From the NCBI GenBank assembly GCA_025350625.1, contig JANXXL010000334.1, positions 1-44,185 of the forward strand: a stretch of 44,185 bases of DNA, written 5' to 3'. The position numbers and the translations under genes are program-made. The DNA is from Bryobacterales bacterium. Lineage in GTDB: Bacteria; Acidobacteriota; Terriglobia; Bryobacterales; Bryobacteraceae. Below are positions 30,574 to 39,086 of this stretch, in pieces. A model generated the notes under the pieces. It saw only the letters and a program-made list of their open reading frames with translations, had not been told where the DNA came from and ran no database searches. Each line of letters opens with the position of its first letter. The stretch's first letter is position 1.

Positions 30574-32496
30574 ATGGTCGAGATGCAGCGGCCGGTCAGA
30601 ATTCTTTTGGCCGAAGACAGCACAATCGATGCGTACTTATTCGAAGAATCGTTACGCAGTACGGGCATGGACGTTGAAATCGATCACTGCAGCGATGGCG
30701 AAGAGTGCTTGCAGAAAATCTCCGGCGAACGGTCCGCCGCCATCCCCGACCTCTGCGTAATCGATTTGCATTTGCCTCACGTCGATGGCCTCAAGCTGGT
30801 GGAGGCGATTCGAGCTAATCCCGCCTTCTCCCGCACTCCGTTGATCGTGCTGACTTCGTCATCTTCGACAAAAGAAAAGAATGTTTGTCTCGACCTGGGC
30901 GCAAACGCCTTCATCAGCAAGCCTAAGAACCCGGACGATTTTGTGACCGTGGTGGCGTCCACGGTCCGCTCCGCGCTGATCGGCGAAGATACACGTCAGC
31001 GATCGGCTGCCATTATCGAGTCGTCGGAAGACGCCATTATCAGCAAATCCGTAGATGGAATCGTCCAATCGTGGAATGCCGGCGCAGAGCGAATTTATGG
31101 CTACGCGGCGGAGGAAATGATTGGCCGCCCCATGACCATTTTGGTTCCGGCCGGACGTCATGATGAAGAGGCGGAAATTCTTGGCCGTCTGCGGCACGGC
31201 GAATCGGTCCATCATTTCGAAGCTGTCAGAGTTCGCAAAGATAGCCAGCAGATCTTCGTGTCCGTGACCATTTCGCCAATTAAGAACAAAGAGGGCGAGA
31301 TGATTGGCATCTCGCACATTGCCCGGGATATTAGCGAGCAAAAAGTGCTGGAACGGCAGCGTCAAAGCCAGCGGCTGGAGAGCCTCGGACTGCTCGCCGG
31401 CGGGATTGCTCACGATTTCAACAACCTGCTCACCGGCATTTTGGGAAATGCAAGTTTGATCTCGGAAGGGCTGACGAGTTCAGATCCCAATTACCAATAC
31501 CTGCAGGATCTGACGAAATCGGCTGAGAAGGCCGCTGAACTCACCATGCAACTGCTGGCTTATGCGGGCAAGGGCAGATTCATTATTGCTCCTCTCGATT
31601 TGTCGGAGCTGGTGACCGACATTAACAAGGTGATTGGCGCCTCGATTCCTAAAACTGTAACCGTGCGATTGGAATTGGAAAAGGGATTGCCCGCGATTGA
31701 AGGAGACCGGAATCAGCTCCAGCAACTGGTCATGAACTTGATCATTAACGCCTCTGAAGCGATCGGGGAAGTTCGCGGGACGATTGTCGTTCGCACGGGA
31801 ATGCAGCAGATCAAGGACGTGGATGTTCAGCTCGCCGTTGACGGAACGACGATTCATCCCGGAGCATATATCTACCTTGAGGTGCGGGACGACGGTTGTG
31901 GCATGGATGCGGCGACCGCGGCCAAAATCTTTGAGCCGTTTTTTACCACTAAGTTTACGGGCCGCGGTCTTGGCCTGTCGGCTGCGCTGGGAATTATGAA
32001 GGCCCACAAAGGAGCTATCCGGCTCTACAGCGCTTCCGGCAAGGGGAGCACGTTCAAGGTTTTCTTTCCTCTAGGGCCTGGCAGCGGCACGGAGGCGGAA
32101 CGGTCCCAGCAGAAGAGCGTGGTTCTCGTGGTGGACGATGAAGAGACCATCCGCAGGCTTGCTAAATCCGCTCTGGAGAATCACGGATATCGAGTGCTGA
32201 CGGCGCCGAACGGACGGGATGCCGTCGAAATTTTCCGCGACATGCCTCGGTCGATTCACGCGATCGTGCTCGATTTGACCATGCCGGTGATGAGCGGGAA
32301 TGAAGCGTTGCCGGCGCTTAGGGCCATCCGAAAAGATGTACCGATCATTTTGGTAAGCGGTTATCCGGAAGAACAGATGATGCCCCTCATTTCCAACGAC
32401 AGCTTTGCCGGATTTCTTCAAAAGCCTTTTACCAGCCGGCAACTCAGGGAAAGAATCGACGAAGCGATTGCCTGCGCGCGGTCCGTTCGCACCTAA
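30574..32496 (+). CDS. REC-PAS-histidine kinase-REC hybrid protein
   Basis: A 640-residue soluble protein. An N-terminal receiver (about 8-125) has Asp64 in VIDLHLPHVDG and Lys116. A PAS domain (about 142-255) carries SADAIISK-like SEDAIISKSVDGIV. The kinase core follows: His280 in LLAGGIAHDFNNLLTGIL (an HWE/atypical HisKA-like box), HATPase motifs LVMNLIINASEAIG, DDGCGM, and RGLGLSAALGIMKAHKG (about 464-480). The C-terminal receiver (about 515-632) has Asp567 in VLDLTMP and Lys617. GGGAGG at 30559-30564 fixes the ATG at 30574; the GTG at 30538 lies before it. Receivers at both ends suggest control by, and a relay to, other proteins. No partner gene lies nearby and the output is unknown. Confidence 0.92.
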   Translation: MVEMQRPVRILLAEDSTIDAYLFEESLRSTGMDVEIDHCSDGEECLQKISGERSAAIPDLCVIDLHLPHVDGLKLVEAIRANPAFSRTPLIVLTSSSSTKEKNVCLDLGANAFISKPKNPDDFVTVVASTVRSALIGEDTRQRSAAIIESSEDAIISKSVDGIVQSWNAGAERIYGYAAEEMIGRPMTILVPAGRHDEEAEILGRLRHGESVHHFEAVRVRKDSQQIFVSVTISPIKNKEGEMIGISHIARDISEQKVLERQRQSQRLESLGLLAGGIAHDFNNLLTGILGNASLISEGLTSSDPNYQYLQDLTKSAEKAAELTMQLLAYAGKGRFIIAPLDLSELVTDINKVIGASIPKTVTVRLELEKGLPAIEGDRNQLQQLVMNLIINASEAIGEVRGTIVVRTGMQQIKDVDVQLAVDGTTIHPGAYIYLEVRDDGCGMDAATAAKIFEPFFTTKFTGRGLGLSAALGIMKAHKGAIRLYSASGKGSTFKVFFPLGPGSGTEAERSQQKSVVLVVDDEETIRRLAKSALENHGYRVLTAPNGRDAVEIFRDMPRSIHAIVLDLTMPVMSGNEALPALRAIRKDVPIILVSGYPEEQMMPLISNDSFAGFLQKPFTSRQLRERIDEAIACARSVRT

Positions 32497-32518
32497 ACAC
32501 GTCTTCGTGAAGCCGCAG

Positions 32519-32546
32519 TTGTCTAAAATCTAAACTTAGATATACT
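32519..32546 (+). promoter_or_regulatory. Candidate sigma-70 promoter with a palindrome between -35 and -10
   Basis: TTGTCT (32519-32524) and TATACT (32541-32546) are 16 bases apart and match consensus at four and five of six positions. A perfect palindrome, TCTAAACTTAGA (32529-32540), fills most of the spacer and could be an operator. The start codon at 32568 is only about 21 bases beyond the -10, so the leader would be very short. Confidence 0.5.
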
Positions 32547-32567
32547 TATAAATCGAATCCTAAACCT

Positions 32568-33368
32568 ATGAAACTTTTTCGTCTAACGGAACTGCGCTTA
32601 CTCGCGGCGATCGCCGTTTCTCTGACGGTCCTTCCTGCAGTAGCGTTTGCGCAGACCGACGAGATTCAGGTATACGATGGCGGCATTGCCGAGCGTGGCG
32701 TGTTCAATCTCACCTGGCACAATAACTTCACGCCGAAAGGCTCGAAAGAGCCGGCGTTCCCCGGCGGCCTTGCAAACAATAGGAACCTCAATGGCGTTAC
32801 CGAATGGGCCTACGGCGTGACCGACTGGTTCGAGGCCGGCCTCTATCTGCCGCTATACAGTATCTCGAAGGAGCGCGGCCCGACTATCAATGGCGGCAAG
32901 ATACGGCTGCTCTTCGCAGTCCCGCATGCCGACGACCGCAAGTTCTTTTACGCCGCAAATTTCGAATTCAGCTATAACTCCAAACACTGGGATAATCGCC
33001 GCTACACGTCCGAAATTCGCCCGATCATTGGTTGGCATTTACACCCCGTGGACGTTATCGTGAATCCGATTCTGGATAACTCCTTTTACGGCGGGTTTAA
33101 GAGCCTCGATTTCGCGCCTGCGGTGCGCGTGGCTTATAACTTGTCTCCCAAAATGGCTGTCTCCGTCGAGGAATATGCCGATTACGGCCCTTTGCGCGAC
33201 TTCTACACGACCAAAGAACAGTCGCACCAGATTTTTGGAGTCTTCAATCGCAGCACCAAGTTCGCAGACATCGAAGCGGGAATAGGATTTGGCCTGACCA
33301 GCGCATCGGACAAAATTACGTTGAAACTGATGCTGTCGCGCGATCTAAACGCTAAACCCAGCCGCTGA
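32568..33368 (+). CDS. Outer-membrane beta-barrel-like exported protein
   Basis: A 266-residue protein with a signal peptide (1-28, cleaved at AFAQ). The mature part alternates polar and hydrophobic residues in strand-sized blocks with aromatic ends (WAYGVTDWFEAGLYLPLYS, then FFYAANFEFSYNSKHW and IIGWHLHPVDVIVNPILD), as in outer-membrane beta-barrel proteins of the putative outer-membrane transporter type. It is short for a porin, so it may be a small barrel or a barrel-like surface protein. No ribosome-binding site is evident, consistent with the very short leader predicted from the promoter just upstream. Its neighbours give no clear clue; the hybrid kinase gene ends 71 bases upstream. Substrate unknown. 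Confidence 0.75.
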   Translation: MKLFRLTELRLLAAIAVSLTVLPAVAFAQTDEIQVYDGGIAERGVFNLTWHNNFTPKGSKEPAFPGGLANNRNLNGVTEWAYGVTDWFEAGLYLPLYSISKERGPTINGGKIRLLFAVPHADDRKFFYAANFEFSYNSKHWDNRRYTSEIRPIIGWHLHPVDVIVNPILDNSFYGGFKSLDFAPAVRVAYNLSPKMAVSVEEYADYGPLRDFYTTKEQSHQIFGVFNRSTKFADIEAGIGFGLTSASDKITLKLMLSRDLNAKPSR

Positions 33369-33376
33369 TTCGGCGC

Positions 33377-34444
33377 TCAGCGCGCTTTATAGGTCTTGCT
33401 GAATCCGTTGCGGCTGTTGGTCACGCTGAATTTGCCATCTTTCTCGACGGATGCCTTGATCCAGTTCCCTTTGTGATCGCCAGCGTCATCCAGATTCGCG
33501 ATCATATCTTCGGCGGTGTTATGCTGCGGGTCCGGATCGATGAGCGACTTGTGCTCCTGCCAGACGCCCTCAATGCGCGGTGTCTTCGACAGGCGCAAGT
33601 AGGTGTTGGCTTCGTAAGGCGCCACGTGTTTGCCCGGAGGGTTGTCGGATTTAATAGGCGCGTTCTGTCCCATTCCCTTACGCGGCCCGTTGTTGACGAC
33701 CACTACCTGGGGCTGGATCGCTCCCAGCAAAGCAGGCGCACCAGCGTCGTCGAAGGAACCATGGCGGCCGGTCTGATAGAGAGTGACTTTGCCCACCTTG
33801 TTGATCGGGCACACCAGCTCCATCTCTTTTTCCCAGTCCATGTCGACCAGGTTCAGGTACTTGAATTTGCCGTAACTGAGCAAAAGGCCCACCGACCGGC
33901 GGTTTTCAGGCGCCGAAGCGGCTTTTTGTTCCGCTTCCGCGCACAGTGGATTGGGTCCGCCCCCGTTCACCGGGTTCGGCAATAGCTGTTCATTGGAGGC
34001 CACCACCAAAACCTGCAATCCGGAGACCGGAATCTTGTCGCCCGGCTTTACGATGGTGTACTTGCCGGAAGACGCGGTTTTGAAACTGTCCAACCATTGC
34101 TGATTCTCCGTCTCGACATCGTCGCCATGGGCATAGAATCTGCCGATGGGGATTAGCTTCGAGAGCGCCGCCAAGCCGCCGGCGTGATCGGCATGGAAGT
34201 GGCTGAGGACAAAATAATCGATCTTTTTCAGTCCGGCTTGCTGGGCGGCCGCGTAGATACGCTTGGCATCGCGATCCCCGACCGCAAATCCGCTGTCGAT
34301 CAGCAGAGATTCGCCGGAGGGCGCGACAATTAATGTAGCCGCGCCCCCCTCAACATCCACCCAATACATATCAACGTTCTTCGATTGGGCGTTTAACAAG
34401 GCCGCGGGCGCCAGCAGCAGCGCGGCCAGCAAGACTAACGGCAT
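33377..34444 (-). CDS. Exported metallo-beta-lactamase-fold hydrolase (ComEC-type MBL)
   Basis: A 355-residue protein with a signal peptide (1-19, ending LLNAQ). The metal-binding motif SHFHADHAGG (His82, His84, Asp86, His87) is the HxHxDH signature, and LLIDSGF, VDMDWEKE and TGRHGSFDDAG supply the usual further ligand-bearing segments, including a late His. The closest overall pattern is the C-terminal metallo domain of ComEC/Rec2-like competence proteins, here standing alone and secreted. The substrate is unknown; phosphodiester or lactone hydrolysis are family options. It lies 7 bases after the YVTN propeller gene and shares its strand, so it is probably cotranscribed. Its end faces the beta-barrel gene with an 8-base gap. 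Confidence 0.9.
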   Translation of the reverse strand: MPLVLLAALLLAPAALLNAQSKNVDMYWVDVEGGAATLIVAPSGESLLIDSGFAVGDRDAKRIYAAAQQAGLKKIDYFVLSHFHADHAGGLAALSKLIPIGRFYAHGDDVETENQQWLDSFKTASSGKYTIVKPGDKIPVSGLQVLVVASNEQLLPNPVNGGGPNPLCAEAEQKAASAPENRRSVGLLLSYGKFKYLNLVDMDWEKEMELVCPINKVGKVTLYQTGRHGSFDDAGAPALLGAIQPQVVVVNNGPRKGMGQNAPIKSDNPPGKHVAPYEANTYLRLSKTPRIEGVWQEHKSLIDPDPQHNTAEDMIANLDDAGDHKGNWIKASVEKDGKFSVTNSRNGFSKTYKAR

Positions 34445-34451
34445 GGAGCTA

Positions 34452-35459
34452 TCAGCGGCCCACTACCAGGATGGTAAAGGTATCCGGCAGTGCCTGCGGC
34501 CGGCCCTTCTTGCCGTCCTTGCCCGGCGCGGGTGGTCCAAAATCCGCGGTGGGCAGGTACAGTTTGTGACCCTTCTGATCGGCCGCAATGGTGCGCGCGC
34601 CGCGCTGCGACTGGATCGTCGCTACCGCTTCAAACTTGCCAGGCGAGGTCTCGCCCACCATCGTGATGGTGCCATCGCCGCCATTCGCACTGAACGCGTA
34701 ACCATCGTCGAAAGCCACCCCATCCGTTCCCGGTCCAGTCGGAATGTTCGCCAACACTTTGCCCGAGGCCGGATCGCTTACGATCATCATCTTGTTCTCG
34801 CAAACTGAATAGAGGCGGCCCTTGGGGTCCAACGCGAGACCGCTAGGACTATCGCAGGGCGCGATGGAGTAGCGTTTGGTAACCAGCGCGTTCTTTGCGT
34901 CCACTTCGATGATCTCGTTTTTGTCCTCGATATTGACGTAAATATGACCTTTTCCGTCAACTTGGGCGAACTCCGGCTTCCCGCCGACGGGGATAGATGC
35001 CGTGATTACATCGCCCGTCTTCGCGTCGATGGCCGTTGAATCGGAGCTTTTCCCGTTAAAGGTAAAAACGCGCTTAGAAACCGGCTCATAGATGATCGCG
35101 TCGGGATTCTGGCCGGTTTTCACCTTGCTCAGAACCTTAAGCGTCTTCAGGTCGAAGACGGTAACGTCGTTGTCGCCGCCATCGCTGGTGAAGCCTTTGC
35201 CGAAGTCTGCGGCGATAGCGATGCCATGTACGCCAGTAGTCCCAGGAATGGTGCCTATCAGCTTATCGGTGGTGGTGTCGATCACCTCCGTTTGGGTCCC
35301 GTGCGAAACGTAAAGACGGTGGCTGGCGGTATCGAGGTAACTATAGTCCCATCGTGCGCCGCCGCCGACTTTGATTTTAGTGAGAACTTTGTAAGTGGGC
35401 GCTGCGGCAAATGCCGAACTCGCCGCCACCAAAACCAGAACGAGCAAAGATTTTTTCAT
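34452..35459 (-). CDS. Exported YVTN-type beta-propeller protein
   Basis: A 335-residue protein with a signal peptide (1-18, ending AFAAA). The remainder is made of beta-propeller blades with repeated patterns such as RLYVSHGTQTEVIDTTTDKL, DVTVFDLKTLKVLSKVKTG and RLYSVCENKMMIVSDPASGK, typical of YncE-like YVTN repeats. About seven blades seem present. AAAGGAG precedes the ATG. Such proteins are periplasmic; roles proposed for the family include binding of ligands or acting as scaffolds for redox enzymes, but none is established here. It lies about 100 bases after the two-component kinase, with a possible hairpin in between, and 7 bases before the metallo-hydrolase gene. A second propeller gene ends the RND operon on the other strand. 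Confidence 0.9.
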   Translation of the reverse strand: MKKSLLVLVLVAASSAFAAAPTYKVLTKIKVGGGARWDYSYLDTASHRLYVSHGTQTEVIDTTTDKLIGTIPGTTGVHGIAIAADFGKGFTSDGGDNDVTVFDLKTLKVLSKVKTGQNPDAIIYEPVSKRVFTFNGKSSDSTAIDAKTGDVITASIPVGGKPEFAQVDGKGHIYVNIEDKNEIIEVDAKNALVTKRYSIAPCDSPSGLALDPKGRLYSVCENKMMIVSDPASGKVLANIPTGPGTDGVAFDDGYAFSANGGDGTITMVGETSPGKFEAVATIQSQRGARTIAADQKGHKLYLPTADFGPPAPGKDGKKGRPQALPDTFTILVVGR

Positions 35460-35511
35460 GTGCTTGCACTCCTTTCAAGGGTGCGTGCGAGTGACCATTA
35501 CGGGAGCCACC

Positions 35512-35530
35512 CCCGCCATACGATAGCGGG
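35512..35530. other. Inverted repeat between the kinase and propeller genes
   Basis: CCCGC (35512-35516) and GCGGG (35526-35530) can form a short stem. There is no T-tract on either strand, so it may stabilise or partly terminate transcript rather than act as a full terminator. Confidence 0.3.
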
Positions 35531-35560
35531 ACAAGCTGAAGATTGGCTGAAGTAGTTGCA

Positions 35561-36931
35561 TCAGAACCCTGCCAGAGCCTCGGCATCCGGTGCCAGTTTC
35601 GCCGCGGCAACCATTGTATCCCGATCCGGAAAGACCACCCGGAAGGTGGTGCCCTTACCCGGCGTACTGCGAACGCCGATTTCGGCCCCGTGGGCTTTGG
35701 CGATGGTTTGCGCGAGCGATAAGCCCAGCCCATGGCCGCCGGCGTGGCGGGCGCGGTCGGCTTGATAGAAGCGCTTGAAAATATGCGGCAGATCGGTCTC
35801 GCTGATGCCTTCTCCGAAGTCTTCGACATTCACCCAAATCTCGCCATTCCCGCGAGCCATGGTGAGGATGACGTCGCCCCCCGGGCGCGAGTATTTAAGC
35901 GCATTATCCAGCAAAACGGTGAATAGGCGGTGCAGGGCCGGGCGATTGCCGGAGATGACCGCCGCCTGCTCGCCAAAGACAGTTCTTACATGGACCCGCA
36001 GCACTTCTGCAAGACCGTTCATCTCTACGGAAACGTCGGCGAGCACCTCGCGCAAGTCGATTGCCGTGCGGGGCATTTCCACCGCGCCCGCGTCGCTGCG
36101 CGCCAACGCCAGCAGATCTTCGACCAGCTGCGTCATGCGCTCCGACTCGCCCGCCACTTCCTGCAGGGACGCGCGATACGATTCCGGAGACCGTTCCCGG
36201 CGCAGCGCCAGCTCGGCCGTAGTGCGGATCACCGCCAGCGGCGTGCGCAATTCATGCGAGGCGTCCGCGACGAACTGCGAGAGTGTAGTCACCGCCGCCT
36301 CCAAACGGGCCAGCATGGAATTGAGCACCGCGGCGAGCTGCGCGATCTCGTCACCCGTGGCCGGTACCGGCAAGCGCTCCGAGAGATTTTCAATGCTGAT
36401 GGTCAATGCGGCATCGGTCACGGCCTGGACAGGTTTTAACGCGCGTCCGGCCAGCCACGCGCCGCCCACGCAGGCGATTGCGATTACTACCGGAATCATG
36501 CCCCAAAGCAGCAGCCTCAATAGATCCAGGGCGTGCCGGACATCGCCCAGGGGAGCGCCCACATCCAGTTCCAGGCGCTCGCCGTTGACTTCAAATTCGC
36601 GATGGTGAATGCGGAAGCCCACCGGCGGCGCCAGCGGACCCTGCGGAAAGCGGAATGCAACGTCCCGCGGGCCGCGCAAATCGACAAAAGCGCCGGGCGG
36701 CAAGCCCTGAGAAAATTCCTCCAGTTCATCGTTGATGTGTTTGGCTCTGGCAGATTCGTTGCGGTAATAGCTTTCGAACCGCCTCGCACGCCCCTCCAAA
36801 TCGCGGTCCAAATCTTTGATCAACTGGTGCCGCATGGTGAGCCAGATCAAGGACCCGAACAATCCCAACCCCGCGGTGAGCACGGCCGCGTACCAGATCG
36901 TTAAGCGAAAACGCAGGGAGCGTGTGCGCAT
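35561..36931 (-). CDS. Membrane sensor histidine kinase of a two-component system
   Basis: A 456-residue kinase. Two membrane helices (about 11-33 and 140-163) bracket a roughly 105-residue periplasmic sensor region. Then come a HAMP domain (about 160-215, PVPATGDEIAQLAAVLNSM), HisKA with phosphorylated His226 in FVADASHELRTPLAVI, and HATPase_c (about 330-445) with LLDNALKYSRPGG, EDFGEGI and GHGLGLSLAQTIAKAHG. The arrangement is that of CusS/QseC-type kinases paired with OmpR-family regulators. The regulator gene ends five bases before this gene starts, so they are cotranscribed. The sensory signal is unknown; the divergent RND pump operon suggests a toxic compound or metal. Confidence 0.95.
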   Translation of the reverse strand: MRTRSLRFRLTIWYAAVLTAGLGLFGSLIWLTMRHQLIKDLDRDLEGRARRFESYYRNESARAKHINDELEEFSQGLPPGAFVDLRGPRDVAFRFPQGPLAPPVGFRIHHREFEVNGERLELDVGAPLGDVRHALDLLRLLLWGMIPVVIAIACVGGAWLAGRALKPVQAVTDAALTISIENLSERLPVPATGDEIAQLAAVLNSMLARLEAAVTTLSQFVADASHELRTPLAVIRTTAELALRRERSPESYRASLQEVAGESERMTQLVEDLLALARSDAGAVEMPRTAIDLREVLADVSVEMNGLAEVLRVHVRTVFGEQAAVISGNRPALHRLFTVLLDNALKYSRPGGDVILTMARGNGEIWVNVEDFGEGISETDLPHIFKRFYQADRARHAGGHGLGLSLAQTIAKAHGAEIGVRSTPGKGTTFRVVFPDRDTMVAAAKLAPDAEALAGF

Positions 36932-36936
36932 TTGCG

Positions 36937-37605
36937 TCAGGGCTCCTGCATGCGGTAGCCAAACCCGCGCACAGTATGAATCAGTTTCGGTTCGCCGGTA
37001 TCCACCTTAAGCCGCAACTGGCGCATGAAGACTTCGAGGGTATTCTCATTTACCTCGCTGCCGAACCCCCACACCGATTCGAGAATGGTGTCGCGGCTGA
37101 TCGCGCGGCCGGGATTTCGCATCATTAACTCGAGAAGTTTGTATTCCCGGGGAGTCAGCCCCAGAACCTGCCCGTCACGTGTGACACGGCGGCTGGCGGG
37201 ATCGAGTTTTACGCCGCCGATTTCGAGCCATACCGGCCGCGCCACCGCGCCCCGGCGGCTGACGGCGCGGACGCGCGCCAGCAGAATGTCGATCGAAAAG
37301 GGCTTGGTGAGGTAATCGTCGGCGCCGCAGTCCAGACCTTTGACGATGTCGGAAGGGGCGTCCCGAGCGGTCAGCATTAGTATGGGAGTCTGCACCCGGG
37401 ATTCGCGCAGTTGCCGCGCGACTGCAATTCCGCTCATGCCGGGCAGCATTACGTCGAGTATAATCACGTCGAATGGCGAGCAGCGGGCTATCTCCAGACC
37501 TTCCCTCCCGTCTGTGACAACTATTACCTGATGACCCTCTTCCTCTAAAGTACGCCGCAGCAAATCCGCCATCTGCTGTTCATCCTCAACTACCAGGACT
37601 TGCAT
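36937..37605 (-). CDS. OmpR/PhoB-family response regulator
   Basis: A 222-residue regulator. Receiver domain (about 1-118) with acidic Glu7-Asp8, phospho-acceptor Asp51 in VIILDVMLPGMSG and Lys101 in YLTKPFS. The winged-helix DNA-binding domain (about 128-220) has LTPREYKLLELMMRNPGR, then NTLEVFMRQLRLKVD and IHTVRGFGYRM, which is the standard OmpR layout. It is the first gene of its operon and lies divergent to the TolC-adaptor-RND operon, with 108 bases between the two start codons. It therefore probably controls that operon and its own. The kinase gene follows after a five-base gap. Confidence 0.95.
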   Translation of the reverse strand: MQVLVVEDEQQMADLLRRTLEEEGHQVIVVTDGREGLEIARCSPFDVIILDVMLPGMSGIAVARQLRESRVQTPILMLTARDAPSDIVKGLDCGADDYLTKPFSIDILLARVRAVSRRGAVARPVWLEIGGVKLDPASRRVTRDGQVLGLTPREYKLLELMMRNPGRAISRDTILESVWGFGSEVNENTLEVFMRQLRLKVDTGEPKLIHTVRGFGYRMQEP

Positions 37606-37713
37606 GCCATGATCCTATCAAAGTACTAAAGTAGCTAAGAAAACTGAGTTAATGCTGAATTCGTATTCTCAGGGATTCTTCAGGTACAGTGTTGTACTAT
37701 ATTAAGTCGCTAT
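37606..37713. promoter_or_regulatory. Divergent promoter region with candidate operators
   Basis: The AT-rich 108-base spacer separates the two-component operon (left) from the pump operon (right). It holds GTACAGTGTTGTAC (37684-37697), a perfect inverted repeat with 5-base arms and a 4-base spacer. CTGAG and CTCAG arms flank TTAATGCTGAATTCG between about 37645 and 37672, and AAAGTA occurs twice near 37620-37632. TACTAT or TATATT at 37695-37703 could be a -10 for the pump operon. Confidence 0.45.
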
Positions 37714-39084
37714 ATGAATCTACGAATATTTGCATTCTTTTGCGCGGGCGCGGCGCTCGCGGGCCTGGCTTCCGGGCAGGCAGTTGCACCTGCCAACGTG
37801 ACCCCTGGCGCTATTGCGCAAACCCCATCCGCAGCACCCCTTACTTTGACGCTGCAAGACGCGTTGGCGCGGGCGCAGCTATACGCACCTCAACTCCTTT
37901 CGGCGTTGAGCGACGCGACGTCGGCCCGCGAAGACCTTCTGCAGGCGCGAGCTGCGCAGCGTCCTACGCTAAGCGGCAAGTCGGATTATCTCGGCACCCA
38001 GGGCAATGGCGTTCTTCCCAGCGGACGGTTCGTCACCAACGACGGTGTCCACATTTATAGAGATTGGGCCGTACTCCATCAGGACTTCATCGCCGCGGTG
38101 AATCGCACGGCAATCAAGCGCGCGACTGCGAACGAGGCAGTCCTCAAAGCCAGGACAGAAATCGCGCAGCGAGGCCTTGCGCTCACCGTCACCAAAGCTT
38201 ACTACGCGCTCCTTACCGGGCAGCGCAAGTATGCCGCGGCTCAGCAGTCCCTCGATCAGGCGAAACGCTACCTAGACATCAGCCAGAGTTTAGAGCGCGG
38301 CGGCGAAGTGGCGCACAGTGATTCGGTCAAAGCCGAGATCCAGTACGCGACCCAAGAGCAAGCTTTCCGGGAATCCAAACTCACCATGGACAACGCGCGC
38401 CTGGACATGGCCGTATTGCTCTTCCAGGAGTTCGACCAGAATTTCACAGTGGTGGACGATCTGAACCTGGCGCCCGCACTTCCCTCTCTCGCCGAAATCC
38501 GTGTCATGGCCGCGCGTGAGAATCCTACGCTTCGGGCCGCGATGGGGGCAGTCACGACGGCCCAGTTTGATGTTTCGCTTGCGCGCCAGGCCTATTGGCC
38601 AACCCTCACCGCCGATTTCGCGTATGGAATCGAAGCCAACGCGTTCGCATTACACAGCACGGTGGCCGCTGCCCCCGAGAGGGGCAAGCTGCCAAATCTG
38701 GGCTACTTTCTCACCGTCTCACTGAATGTGCCCGTTTGGGATTGGGGCAGCCGCAGCAGCAAAGTCCGGCAAGCGGTGCTTAAGCGTGACCAGCTCCATG
38801 TGGAACTGACCGCTGCGCAACGAAGCCTGATGCGAGATCTTCAGGGCTTCTACCAGGAAGCGCAAACCGCGCGCGAACAGGTTGAGTCCCTCCGCCATTC
38901 CGTCGACCTCGCGGAGGAAAGCTTGCGTTTGAATGGTCTTCGTTACCAGGCGGCGGAGGCGACCATATTGGAGCTGGTAGATGCCCAAACCACAGCGACG
39001 CAGGCGCGCAGTGCGTATGAAGACGCATTGGCGCGATACCGCCTGGCTTTGGCGAATCTTCAAACCCTGACAGGAGCGTTTTAG
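37714..39084 (+). CDS. TolC-family outer-membrane efflux protein
   Basis: A 456-residue exported protein (signal peptide about 1-21). Residues 45-455 are two homologous outer-membrane efflux domains of long helical hairpins: LTLTLQDALARAQLYAPQLL, LTVTKAYYALLTGQRKYAAA, and in the second half YFLTVSLNVPVWDWGSRSSK and ATILELVDAQTTATQARSAY. The protein would form the trimeric exit duct of a tripartite pump, spanning the outer membrane and periplasm. The length is usual for the family. It is the first gene of a four-gene operon: the adaptor ATG follows the stop by two bases. The ATG at 37714 has no strong ribosome-binding site. Confidence 0.93.
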   Translation: MNLRIFAFFCAGAALAGLASGQAVAPANVTPGAIAQTPSAAPLTLTLQDALARAQLYAPQLLSALSDATSAREDLLQARAAQRPTLSGKSDYLGTQGNGVLPSGRFVTNDGVHIYRDWAVLHQDFIAAVNRTAIKRATANEAVLKARTEIAQRGLALTVTKAYYALLTGQRKYAAAQQSLDQAKRYLDISQSLERGGEVAHSDSVKAEIQYATQEQAFRESKLTMDNARLDMAVLLFQEFDQNFTVVDDLNLAPALPSLAEIRVMAARENPTLRAAMGAVTTAQFDVSLARQAYWPTLTADFAYGIEANAFALHSTVAAAPERGKLPNLGYFLTVSLNVPVWDWGSRSSKVRQAVLKRDQLHVELTAAQRSLMRDLQGFYQEAQTAREQVESLRHSVDLAEESLRLNGLRYQAAEATILELVDAQTTATQARSAYEDALARYRLALANLQTLTGAF

Positions 39085-39086
39085 TC

